A stretch of 64,000 nt of DNA from Trichinella spiralis (taxonomy: Eukaryota; Nematoda; Enoplea; Trichinellida; Trichinellidae): assembly GCA_000181795.3 (NCBI GenBank), contig CM012955.1, positions 5,512,981 through 5,576,980 of the forward strand, in the 5' to 3' direction. The notes beneath the pieces are model-generated. The model worked only from the letters and a program-made list of their open reading frames with translations. It was not told the DNA's origin and ran no database searches. This document shows positions 34,801 to 47,256 of the stretch, piece by piece. A program made the position numbers and the translations under genes. Each line of letters starts with the position of its first letter. The first letter of the stretch is position 1.

Positions 34801-37296
34801 AAAACTTCGATTTTCTTCTTTTTCTTTATGGCTTTTCATGCTGCTATTCAACGAAATTTATCATCATAAATTCAGCATCTAATATTAATTTTCCATGTTC
34901 AGTCTACTGAAAATGACATCTGAGAAACATTTTGACATAAGCGTACATTGGCTAAATTGAGACACATCAATCGATGCAGGTCATGGTTATAGGTTCCATA
35001 TTTGTCAAGTTTACCGAGACAAATTAATATTTCGACTGCTGTATTTATTAAATATTAATTATTATTATGCGTTGTTTTACATTAACACCTGAATACACGC
35101 TGTATTGTAATCGATTTTTTGAAATTTCCCTCAAAGCCGAATTTATTTTAAAAATCATATTGAAAGCATTTTATTTGTGTTTAATGTTTGTTTCTGATTT
35201 AATTTTTTACATTTGCTTGATGCTTGCTGTTTTCATGCATAAATAATATGATCGTTTTATAGGATGGCCCTTTTGTGTGGGATCAAGCAACTCAAGGCAA
35301 TATTCTTGGCTCCTTCTTTTATGGTTACATTCTTACGCAAATACCTGGAGGTCTTTTAGCAACCAAATTCGGAGGTATGATTTTAGCAGATGCTTTGTGA
35401 AAAACAATTTCACTTGTTACCATGTTGTTGATAAAATAATTTACAAAATTCTCAACGATGCCTGCAATCTGTTTATTCTATTTTCAGGCAAATGGGTCTT
35501 TGGTCTTGGAACTTTTTTAACTGCAGTCTTCACCCTTTTAACTCCAGTTGCAGCTGAAAGTGGTCCCACTATGCTAATTATTGTTCGAATTTTGATGGGT
35601 ATTGCCGAGGTATGATGTCATTGAACAAATATTAAAAATTATTAGAGCATATTTTTTGCTGATGATAAATAAAAGTTCAAAGCTTTTTTTCAGGGCGTTA
35701 CTTGGCCAGCTACTCAGTCACTGTTTGCTAAATGGGCACCACCTTCTGAAAGAAGTCGACTGCCGTCGTTTGCAATTTCAGGCTAGCCATTCATTCATTT
35801 ATTCAGAGATTGTTGCTTATCATAATGCTGAAGTTTTCTTTTCAGGATGCTTCATTGGAACATTGACCGCGTTTATTGTGTCTGGCTTTTTAGCTGATTC
35901 ATCATTCCTGGGAGGCTGGCCTTCAATTTTTTACGTATTCGGTTAGTTATATTGGTTAGTTTATTATGTGACAATTTACATAAATGGGAAATTTTGCAGG
36001 AGTTTTGGGAATTGTATGGTTTATTTTGTGGACTCTGTTTGTGACCAATGGACCTGAAGATCACCGTTTTATCAGCAATGCAGAAAAGAATTTTATTGTC
36101 AACAGTTTGAAAGTTGAAGGTGGCTCAGGCAAAGTAAATTGTGCATTTTCTTTTCTAATTTCCCATTTAATATATTATCTAAACGACAGTTACAAACCGT
36201 CAAACAATTAATCATCTCTTGGAAGTATATCTCTCATGCAAATTGGTATTAATTTATATTTCAGGCATTGCTATTCCAAGCATGTTGCACAATTGCCCAG
36301 TATAGTATGTAACTGTTTTTGTTTATTTTTAGTCGCTGGCTTTTAAAGATGTACCTTGGCGAAAAATATTGACATCTGCTCCCATTTGGGCTGGATTTGT
36401 TAGTCATTTCACGTACAACTGGTCACTGTATGTTCTACTCACTGGACTTCCGCTGTATTTCAAAAGTGTCCTCGGCTTTGATTTAAAATCTGTATATATT
36501 TCTTTTCTTTTTTTTTTATTTCTTTGCATCACCTAGTGGATGGCATTTTTATAGAACGGCGTTCTTTCTTCACTGCCATATTTGATCCAAGCAATAATAC
36601 AGTCCATAGCCGGCCAAGTAGCTGATATGATGCGTACACGACTTCATCTTAGCACGAAAACTGTTCGTAAAATAATGGACTGTCTTGGTATGAATGTGCT
36701 AGACTTTTGTTTTTTCTTCGCTTATTAATAAAACTATGCTGTTAGGACATCTTCTGCCTGGATTGTGTGTTATTTTTGTCGGATATGTTGGATGTAACAG
36801 TGCTGCTGCCGTCGCTTTGCTAGCAATGTCTGTCGGATTTTCTGGTCTCTGCGGTGGCGGTTTTTTCGTCAACTATTTAGACTTATGTCCCCAATACACC
36901 GGTAAGCATCAGTTGTTGCATTTTATTTTTGTACTGTTTTGCTGCTTATTGCTTATCTGTTTTCTTCACCATAAAGGCATTGTGTTTGGTATTTCCAATA
37001 CTTTGGCTACTATACCTGGCATTTTGGGACCAAACATAACGGGATATTTAACAAGAGGCGCAGTATGTTGTTTATTTTCCAATAATCACGGTTTAGGTTT
37101 CCAGTGTAGAATTTCCTTTTTCTTATTGTAGCCATCATTCGAATCTTGGAGAATTGTTTTCTTCATAGCTGGCGCTCATTATTTTGTTTCTGTCATTTTC
37201 TACGCCATTTTTGCTCAGGGTACTGTCCAACCTTGGGCACAAGCAAAATCTCCGCAAAATGTCACCTTAGCTGCGACAGAAGAAGATGATTCTTGA
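31869..37296 (+). CDS. SLC17: SLC17-family anion transporter (sialin / Na-phosphate cotransporter type), copy A, 12 exons, 514 aa
   Basis: Major facilitator superfamily membrane transporter; relatives carry sialic acid, glutamate, phosphate or urate, and the substrate here is unknown. Exons: 31869-31923, 31998-32236, 35263-35374, 35488-35609, 35694-35781, 35846-35941, 36000-36133, 36333-36491, 36555-36687, 36746-36901, 36977-37062, 37132-37296. A first membrane segment ([22 protein letters not shown]) leads to [13 protein letters not shown] with a possible N-glycosylation site. Family motifs follow: [90 protein letters not shown]. Intron 2 is about 3.0 kb, far longer than the others. Intron 5 begins with GC at 35782. 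Copy B on the other strand confirms the exon boundaries. Confidence 0.95.
32237..35262 (+). other. 3.0-kb intron 2 of SLC17 copy A
   Basis: Lies between exons ending VPPKK and starting DGPFVWD. The paralogue joins the same two positions (PQK/DGPFVWD) with a 57-bp intron, so a missed coding exon is unlikely. Contents are AT-rich with simple repeats: CTATAT at about 33230-33262, CAA at 33463-33480, TTTG/TTTA at about 33545-33575. No nested gene is supported. Confidence 0.7.
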
Positions 37297-38079
37297 ATGT
37301 TATTTTTAATTCCTTTATTAATTATTACGTTAGCCTTATGCTGACCAGTTTGCCTTTTATTTTCTTTAATACTCTCAGTTAGTGCATTTCCATGTATTTG
37401 GGAAAGTGCTGCCAAGTAATGGGAACAATTTTAGACTCTAGAGTATTTTTATAATCATTGCAATAATTACAATCGAATGGTGGTGGTGATGATGATGGTG
37501 GTGGTCAATTTAACTTGCATTTACAATTACCTTGATTACCCTGATTTGCTGACTGACATTTCAGAAGTCAAGCAATGGTTAGTAATATTGTTTTCCAAAT
37601 TTCAAGTCAGTCATTCATTCTGAAAGGCCACAAATTTTTTCTCTGTGCGTTGTGAATTTTCCTTTTATCTATACTATTATTGTATGCTGATTTAGAGTGA
37701 GTATTAATTTTATTGGAAAATGTTTGACATTGAATGATTTGTCCCTATACATACATATATACGTATATTTATTTATTAAATCTATTATTTTCTTTTCAAA
37801 CAATGATAATAACAGTAAGCAGAGTTCCATACAAGAATGTAAAGTTTTTTCCTTGCTTTTTTTGATTTTCTAATTTAATTTCAATTCAAGCAACACTTTA
37901 AAAAATGTTAATTTATTAATACTAAAATAAGATAAAAATGAAACAAAGCAAATTAACAGCAACATCTACGCATTATAAATGTGTGATGTACAAATGAACA
38001 TTGTGCATAAAAAGTTCATCGTACAGTTAATGATGTGTTCTTAATGAGACAATGGTCAATCCGTTCGGATGGACAATTA
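37297..38079. other. Convergent spacer between the two SLC17 genes
   Basis: The 783 bp between the two stop codons should hold both 3' UTRs. A GGT/GAT-rich stretch is at about 37478-37505. No other feature is visible. Confidence 0.55.
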
Positions 38080-40564
38080 TTAAGTGTCGGTTTTTGAAGA
38101 ATTTTTTTCACTTTTATCCGACGCATCAGCCCACGGTTGAATAGAACCTTGACCAAAAATTAAATAAAATAGAGCTGAAAAGAAATAAATCGATGTTGCG
38201 ATGTAAAAGACGTTTTGCCAGCGTTCTATGGTGGGCTGAAAGAGGCGAAGAAAAAAGGCGGCGTTTCAATTTTGTCAACTGCTGAAAGTGTCGAAAATTA
38301 CTCACCTCATTTTCTATTATTAAGGAAGTGACGTAGGGTCCTATGATTCCTGGAATTGTCGCGAGCGTGTTTGAGATGCCAAATATCGGACCTGAAGATA
38401 TGCTAACAATTATACTGTGACCGATGATCTGTTGTTGTTGCTGCTACTTTACCTGCATATTGTGGGCAGAGATCGAAAAGATTGACAAAAAATCCCCCTC
38501 CACACAATCCGGCCATACCAACGGTGAATGTCAGTAGAGCAATTGCAGCAGTTTTGTCGCACCCGATGTAGCCAACACAAAATATTCCAATTCCAGGAAA
38601 GAAGTGTCCTACAATGTAGCAGCGGTTAATCGCTGTACAAATAAATGTTGGCAGTTCAGCTCATGTATTACCAGAACAGTCGAGCAGTTTTCTTAAATGG
38701 ACTGTTCTCAAACCGCATTTTGATCTCAACAAATCTCCAATCTGTCCAATGCCTAACTGAACAACACTCATTGCGATATATGGAACAGCTGAAAGTATTC
38801 CATTCTGTAAAAAATTGTTATCAATTAACTTTACATTATGATGTTTTGCGCGTTTTTTTCTTATCATACAGCTTTCAAATCTAAGCCGAGAACAGTTTTA
38901 AAGTAGGTGGGTAAGCTGGTGAGAAGGGTATAATTGCACCAGTTGTAGCTGAAGTGACTCACAAAAACTGCCCAAACTGGAAGAGATGTTATCACCGCTT
39001 TCCACGGTAGATCTTTCACTTTAATAGGCTATAAGAAAATATTGCTTTATTGAGTTTTTGGGTGGATTTTTTCGTGGCAAAAATCAAGCACTGCTTGTCT
39101 AATTTTGATAATTATCAAAACTACCAACGGGCAGTTTTGCATGATGGTTCAGAATGTTCAGATGAAGCAAAAGTTTTTGAAAATTTAAGTTTTTTTCCTT
39201 AACCACAGTTTAGTTGATGAAATTCGTTGGAAAATTTAATCATTTTATCCACCCGTATCTGTGTTATTTTAATGTATATTTTAAATATTACTCACTTTTC
39301 CACTTTTGCCACTTGCTTTTACTTCACCAGACAACCCTTTTTCAATGTAATCTTTTTCCGAAGCAGATATGAATCTGTGATCAGAAGGAGTGCTTGAAAC
39401 TAAAACGGCCCAAATAATGAACCACAGGCAACCAATAATTCCTGTTTTCAAAATGGAAAATGTTAAATTCTCAAAGCATTATAAAAATAGCAAAACTGCT
39501 TGCCACAAATGTAAAACACTGCCGGCCAACCACCGAGGAAATCCATATCTGCTAATATACCAGACGTCATGAAAGTGATTACCGTTCCAATAAAACAGCC
39601 TGCAGAATCAAAATCAGCAGCAATTGTATGAGAGAAATTATCACACGCTCGAGCGTGCGTGTGGATCTTTGTTATTACTGCGCATTACCTGATATGGTCA
39701 ACACGGGAACTTTGGTTCTTTCCATTGGTGGTACCCAAGACGCTAAAATCGCTTGACATGCAGGAAACGTTACTCCCTACAATGTGCAATGGTAAATAAT
39801 TTTCAGTGGAGCAAATTCGTAGAGTTCAGGTAAAATGACAAACTTCAGCCAAGCCTTCCAGTACTCTTACGAGAATAAGCCATTCTATGCCTGCCCAAGC
39901 AGCTAAAGGAGTAAACAGTGTCAGCACTGAAGCGGATAATGTACCTAAACCGAACACCCATTTTCCTAAAAGTTTCAAAAAATGAAATTTTAAAATCCGC
40001 ACTCCAATAACCAAACAAATTTACCTCCAAATCTTGAAGCTAGCAATCCACCTGGGATTTGAGTAAAAATGTAGCCGTAATAAAATGAGGACAATAAAAT
40101 GCCAGTTGTACTTCTGTCCCACACAAATGGACCATCCTAAAAAATTTTTTTTTGAAATATCACCAATGGCAAAAGTATTTTCTCACATCTAACCTTCTGC
40201 GGTGACGTGACGTTATCAGCTTGACATACAGATGTGAATGTAAGCATATCCAACGTGGACTCATTTCCAGCTTGCTCCATTGCAAGAACATCCAACGCAG
40301 TGTTATTGACCATTGAAACAATGCATACACTCAAATTAATAATCACCATATAATTCACCATAAATCCAACAGAACCAAGAAGGGCAATTGCGTGTCTCCA
40401 CCCCCATTCTTAAAAAATAAAATTAAAATATTTTTTGCAGATGTATAATAAAAATTTTCTTAATGCAATATTAACTTACTGCTGTGTTCAGATGTACTCT
40501 CCTTGACAACAGCAACTGTTTCCATTGCAGTTCCAGTTGAGTTTAACTTGTCTAACGTTTTCAT
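38080..40564 (-). CDS. SLC17: SLC17-family anion transporter, copy B, 12 exons, 517 aa
   Basis: Paralogue of copy A in opposite, convergent orientation; same major facilitator family, substrate unknown. Exons in coding order: 40564-40480, 40408-40194, 40136-40025, 39965-39844, 39776-39689, 39599-39504, 39441-39296, 39028-38870, 38804-38672, 38608-38453, 38391-38306, 38235-38080. Eight internal exons have exactly the length of their counterparts in copy A (112, 122, 88, 96, 159, 133, 156, 86 bp). Motifs: [22 protein letters not shown] (possible glycosylation), [76 protein letters not shown]. The ATG directly follows an acceptor (TTTAG). The donor after 39504 is GC. All introns are short except two of about 260 bp or less, unlike copy A. 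Confidence 0.95.
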
Positions 40565-43500
40565 CTAAATGTAGGAAAAGAACGAACTTTTCTGCAGTAT
40601 AAATATAGCTTCACAAAAGTCAAATTTCGAAAGCTATAAACTGATTGTAATTGACATTCAGAAGTTGTGGCTGTTTTGTTTAAAATTAATTATTTTAAAG
40701 TTAAAATTAGTTAAATTAAAGGAGTTTAAAGTTTTCTCTTTAAACAAACACGGCATTGAACATTTAGACGAAATTTAAAGCATGCACAAAAATTAGCATT
40801 GCAATTGCTCATTTTAAGCAGTGGTGCTTTGCATAAGAAAAAAACTGACAAATAAATAAAACCATGTATACAACATCAGATATACTTGTTGAATATTATT
40901 TTCATGAGCATTTGGATGAAGGAAATTGAAATGTTGAACAGAAGAATTCTACAGTGCATAAGAGAAAATTTTTGCGCTTGCGAGTTGCTTCTTAATTTCA
41001 CACTTTTAAGTGGAAAAAATTTGCTACATTTATTCGATTCTGCTTTAAGTACATCGGTTGAACATCAACAAACATTGTAAACTTAAATAAAAGTAAACAG
41101 ACTACTCAAGCAAGTATTCATTTGCATACTGAATGTCAAAGCAAATGATAAACTAGAGTTGTACTATTCAACAATATTTTACATGGAAAATGAGCAAAAT
41201 CAACTAGTAAAAAAGTAAATTTTTCACAAATTATATGCTGTTTGAATGTAAATAACTCGTTGTAGAATTTCGTATATTTGTTAGAAGAGCCCAAAAATTT
41301 TAATGATTTCAAGAACATTTTTAGATATTATCCCAGATGTAAAAAATGATGAATTTTTACATGTACATATACAGATGTTGCAGCAGAAGGGGAAATTGAA
41401 GTGAAAAATAAAGTAAGGCATACATTTTTATCCACCTTCTTAGCCAGTACACTTTGAACTGGAAAAAGCAGTCATCTTTACACACAGTGGAAAAACTACG
41501 TTCAAGTGCTCATACAAAAATATACTAATCTTATGTAATAGTTGAAATGAATGCAAACAGCTATGCGCAGGCAAGTGTTCAAAAATTCAGCGTGCAAAAG
41601 TTTGTTTGCAAGCTATGCATTTCTTGAAAACAACTGTTTCAAGTTGTAACAAGTCGAGTGTTTGGTTGTAACAGTTCAATTGAATTTAACGACCATTTTA
41701 TACTACAATACTTTAAGTTATGCAGCATATTTGTTTATTATATTATTAAAATAAAAATTTTTAATTATGCCGGATGAATGAAATGATTTTGTGGTTTTGA
41801 AATAAGATCTGTAACTTCATTCTTCTAGTAATGCGAGCACTTGCAAACTTTATGCATTGTAAGTAAAAATATTCATAAGCGCTACATTAATAAAATTTTA
41901 TCGCTGTATGAATTCAATTTTTATTATACTTATTTTTAAGAGTTCAATTAGTTCAGAGGGTGGTACGTGATTCCAATTTTTCTTATTGAAACATTTTCTG
42001 ATTACATATTTGACGCAACCGAAGAACATATTTTTCGCTGTACATGTGAATGTACATTCAAAAGGTTATTGTGAAAATTAATAATCAATCAAATATGTAT
42101 GTTTTAAGGTTATTTCAATGATAATTCATACAGTTTTTATTAAATTCAAAAGTACACTTTCAGTGCAGTGATAACATGACAATATTGTCGACGACCCTTT
42201 TACAGTTCAAATGTAGTTTTGAAAATGTGCTTTTTGCAATGCTGTAATACAACAAAAAGCATTTAGCTAATTGTTGTGATAACTTAAATCCATGAAATTA
42301 AAAAGAATTGATAATACAATGTACAGAGAGGGCAGTTTTTGGTTGAAATAAGTGAAGCGATGCATAATGTTCTTTACTACTTACGAATCGCATATTTGCC
42401 AATTAGATGTAAAAAAGCAAACTATTCAGCTTAATTAGCAGATAATGAGAAAACATAGGCAATAGCTGCTGCCACACTGAATTACGTGTAAAACATACTT
42501 TTTAATGGTGTACAGTTGGAAAATCCATCTATGCTGACCAGAAAATTCTCATGCTACAAGAGAATGCTAAACTGTGCGTGCTATGAACATTTTATACGAT
42601 AGTTTATATTTATTTTGAAATTAGCATGGTCATTGTTGATAAAAAAGTAACTTTGCAAACTTTATAGAACCTGTTTATAGGGGGTAAATCAGATATGCAG
42701 TTATTTCCATGCAGTGTAACCTATAGCTGAGCTGGGAAAACGGTACAAAAGTTGATTTATTATACTGGACAAAATGTAAAAAAAGGAAGTGCATCTTTTT
42801 GAAGCACGTGAATTATGAAAATAAGTTGTGATTCACGTGAAATGTTATAGTTCAGCTGATGGAATGTTGAATTTCCTTCCTTTTCATTCATCGTTTTGCA
42901 TCAGACATGGGAATTAACAAATAAATACGCACCTGATCAGCTTTTCGGTTTCAAATCTTAATGCAACAACGATCAGAAGGGATTTTTTTGAGTAAGCGAT
43001 AAAAACGTGAAATAGATGTTCAGTTCAGTTTAAAACGAGAAACGGAAAGAGCTAAAACAAATATATTCTTTGCAATGGAAAGCGTACGTGACTTCACCTG
43101 AAAATATTGTCAGATTTTCATATTTATTGCTAAATATTGTACAGAAAAATTGCAGCTTTTTCAAACTTTGCAAAAATAATTCTTTAAATTCTTCACAATT
43201 CATGCTGCAAATAATTTTTTTTGAATGCGTTCGTTGTTTTTATCATTTTTTAAATGGGGTGTTTCACAGGATGATTTTTTTTGACAAATTTATGTAATGT
43301 GCTTTTAAAATTAAGCTTAATAACGAGAACAAAAACCTAATCTCTACAGTTGTTCAGAATATATCTTTAGTTAATGTTAATGCAAAAAAATTCATTTCAA
43401 ATACTACTTTTTACTCCTCTGTGAAACATTTCACTTACTTAATGTTTACTATTATTATTTTAATCTTTCCCAGCATTAATAGAATCTTTATTATAATTCT

Positions 43501-46500
43501 GCGCTTTACAAGTGAGTGAATATTTGCTTGAACTGCTTTCAACGCTATGTCTAACAACAGCACTTTAACATGTAGCAAATGTTCTCTTCAATGCTTCAAT
43601 GCCTATTAATTAATGGCAATTTCATTTTCAAAACGGACATTTCATTTAAATACTCATATTTTTGCGTTTTCAGCTTAATTTTTTGTGTTTTAAAATTGAA
43701 TGAATTGTTCGCCTATATAATAATCAATAGCGGGTATCAAAAAATCATTGAAGGAGAGAACAACAGACTTAAATTAGAGAAACTGATTAAATACTTCATA
43801 AAAATGACAACACACTAGCAGAATTGTTACAAAGCCTCTCCTGAAGTGACATTCATGTCAAGAAGACCATGCCTTACGATGGTTTAGATTCTTTGAAATG
43901 TGCACCAAAAACATTCACTAGTGCCGATGATATTGTAACACTTATCAAGCTAATATACATGATCATTTAAAAATTGAAAACAAAATTTACAACTATATCC
44001 TCAACTCATGCAAAGCTTTTGCCATTGCAGCTGCAGCCGCGTGCATAGAGATGTCTAAAAGTTTGGTTAAATTTTACCTGGTCAAACTTGGGATGGGTTG
44101 TAAACTGAGCTTGGAACACTTTTCTACAACTAATCAATCACATTTTATATCTTTTTCTTCAGTATTTAAAGAATTCGAGATGTCAACAACTTGATGCATG
44201 TAATTGCGTTTTTACTACAAGCAATAAACATAATTTAAATTTTACATCATCGCATTACGAAAAATGCAAAAACTTCATTTGAATTATTGTTATCTGAAAT
44301 TGAAGAGCAATGATTCATTGGAATATTATTAATTTTTTCCAAGCTGAAGTAATTCAGAATTGAAGAACAAAAAAAATCTTGTCTATTTCATTCAAATCAA
44401 AGAAAGCACTTAGCAGTGTTGGTTTATTAAAAATTCTATTATGCTTCCAATTGAATTTCAAATTTTAACTAGCTTTCATTCAAAAAGAATTTTAATTTCA
44501 ACCCAATCACGCCAAGGTGTATTATTGCGTATATTTTGCAGTTTATATTTATAAAATGGAAATTTCTCTTTTAAAAATATAAAAAGATTACTATAAATGT
44601 TCACGTTCATTCAACGCTTCATGAATAATTCATAGATAATTGTAAAAGTACGTCAGCGGATATTTATTTAATGAACTTCACAGTCTACAAAAGCATTGCA
44701 TAAATGTAGTCAATCTGAATAAGAAAAGATTTTTAGAATTAAATTATAATATTTTACAATAATAAAGTTCAGCCTATGCAATGATATGCAAATGTGCATA
44801 AAGCGTATACTCAATGAATTTTTCAGTTTTCCAATAACTTAACAATAACTGCAATTTTTCATTACATTCTACAAATTATTTTTGCAATGTATAAAACAAA
44901 TATTATGCAAATTTTCATTTGAATAATAGCGTATTGTTAAAAGAGAATTATGATAAATTTGCGTGCAATTCTTGTGCATAAAATCTCTATAATGAAAAAA
45001 TATTATTTGTTGTTTTGGACAAAACTTGAAAAATGCACGTTACCATTTTTTTCCGGATGTTTATGTCGTATTTAACATGTACAAAATGCAAAAACTATTC
45101 CTTTCTAAAATTTCAAAAAATTGGAAATACATTAATTATTGCGAGCACATGTTAGCTGACATGGAAAATACGAAATTTCGTGTAGTTTTCATTTTAATTT
45201 TGGAATGCTCATAAAAATTTAATAGAGTAATGAAAATTGTAAATAATGCTTCATAATATGTTATTGTAAGTTTTTCAGATGTGCATTACTTTTTTACTGT
45301 AACAAATAATGTTGATGTAACAAATATGTCGTGTCTCAAAGTAATTCCGTTCTTTTTTAATTGTTTTGAATATTTTAAAATATAAATTTTAAATTATTAT
45401 CATTTTTAAATAATGAATCTAATGGATATTAATTTTTATTCGATGTTTCACTGAACTTATTCGTCTGAAATGAAGCACCTATTGATGATTGACTGTTCAA
45501 TATTGAATAGCGAATACCGTCCATTCACTGTGCTACAGAGTTGATTGAATCATACAGTAAATAGTGTCGTACATTAATATTAATCAGTGACGCAAATTTG
45601 TACTTTATTTCGTAATGCGACTGAAAATATTGCACTATTTATAAAATTGAATTAAAAGTGACAGTTAAAATGTGACACTTTCTTCTTCATTAAAAATTCA
45701 TTTCATTGCAAAAAATGTGTAGCAATAAATATTAACAGAAAATATTTAAATTGTCAAAAACTAAAAATTTTTGCAGTTTATAACATGTATTTTTAGTGAC
45801 ATTTGTTAAAAACTTTTACACAAAAATCCCATTCAAAAGTCACATTTCATTTCCTGCAAAATGTTAATTATAATTTGCAATGGTGCAAATTTCGAACTAA
45901 TTTATTTTTTACTTTGAAATCATTTTATTTCAAAATGCCAGAAAGTGACAAGTGAAGTGAAAATTTTACTCTTTTTCTTATTTGTCTTATCTCTTCTGTT
46001 CTGATATATTTTGTATTTTGGGATAAAATTTTATTTGTTGTGTTCATATCACACATAAATTAAGGTAGTGTAACGTGAAAGCGTGCATCGTTTGTATTCA
46101 GCTCACGATCAGGCTCATCTCATGCAAAAAATCATGCACTAAGTAAACAATTTGACTAACTGAAATAGATAATATCAGCGCATATTTGCTCTTTCTGATC
46201 AAATATTAATTATGAATTATATGTCGCAAAAATTGTAAAAGAAATTCACATTCATCAATAATATACTGCATTGTTTGTGGAATAATTGGTCGCGTGAAAG
46301 TAATTTGTACATTTTTGCAAATAAAAGTAAAAGCAATCCTTTGACGCTATCCAGCTTTGGTAAAGTACATAATTGAAATTATTCAGACAACAGATTTACA
46401 ACTTTATTACAAATTGTAATGACAGTCAAACAAAATTTCAGTCTTCGAAAATTAGCCTCGAATTATTTCAATTTTGCCTTGCTGGAGCCTGGTAAGTGAA

Positions 46501-47256
46501 CAACAAATTGGCATTACTCAGGAAAGTAACTTTTATACATTTGAAATTTAAATGACATAAATACTTTTTCATATTTCTCATCATAATATTTACAGATATT
46601 TGCTTCCGTGTCTCTGCACAGTAGATGCTGTACAAAATACGCAACGTCGATTGTGCAAGCAACACATGCCATTAATATATACAAATAGTTTGCTTCCGCA
46701 TATAACAACTTAACATATGCATGTATGAAGCAAAATACTTTAACTTGATATTTCATTATCAAGGGTCTGATTAACTATTGATTACATGTGCAACTTAAAT
46801 TGCATATAACAACTTAAATTGCATATAATTTGCAATGTGAAAATTCTAAATTATCTTATTTTTTACATTGGAATATTAATCAAATTGATAAATTAACTAA
46901 TATTTAATTAAACGTAATAAAGCACTTTTAATGAATAAAATTTTACAGATTTAATTTCATCATTCAGTCTAATAACAAATATTTGCAATGTAAATTATTC
47001 TGCAACAAACTTCATGAGAATAATATTAATTGTCAGTTGAATTTCATTATTATCTGCTTTTTATAAATAACCCTAACATTTCGGTTGTGAAAAAGGAACT
47101 TTTTTTGATGTACTGTTTTTAATTCATAATTTTGAAACCTTGTAACAATCTGTTTGTCATTCGATTTATTATACTTGATTGTTATTTACTGTAATATTAT
47201 TACGGTATATTTGCTTTTTCGACCTGTTTTGCTTGGAAATTACTAATTAGACGGTT
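40565..47256. other. Intergenic region (6.7 kb) between SLC17 copy B (-) and ArfGAP1 (+)
   Basis: Strongly AT-rich. Open frames are short and of low-complexity composition. A perfect 19-bp tandem duplication lies at 46791-46828. It should contain the upstream regions of both divergent genes, but I cannot point to a specific element. Confidence 0.5.
46791..46828. repeat. Perfect 19-bp tandem duplication
   Basis: Two adjacent identical copies of CAACTTAAATTGCATATAA. A partial related copy lies about 95 bp upstream (GCATATAACAACTTAA near 46698). Confidence 0.9.

Noticed and set aside
35602-35946. 114-codon plus-strand frame running through SLC17 copy A intron 5
   Set aside because: It reads exon 5 in the wrong frame; the paralogue supports splicing at 35781/35846.
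43579-43818. 79-codon plus-strand frame in the 6.7-kb spacer
   Set aside because: AT-driven composition and no recognisable domain.
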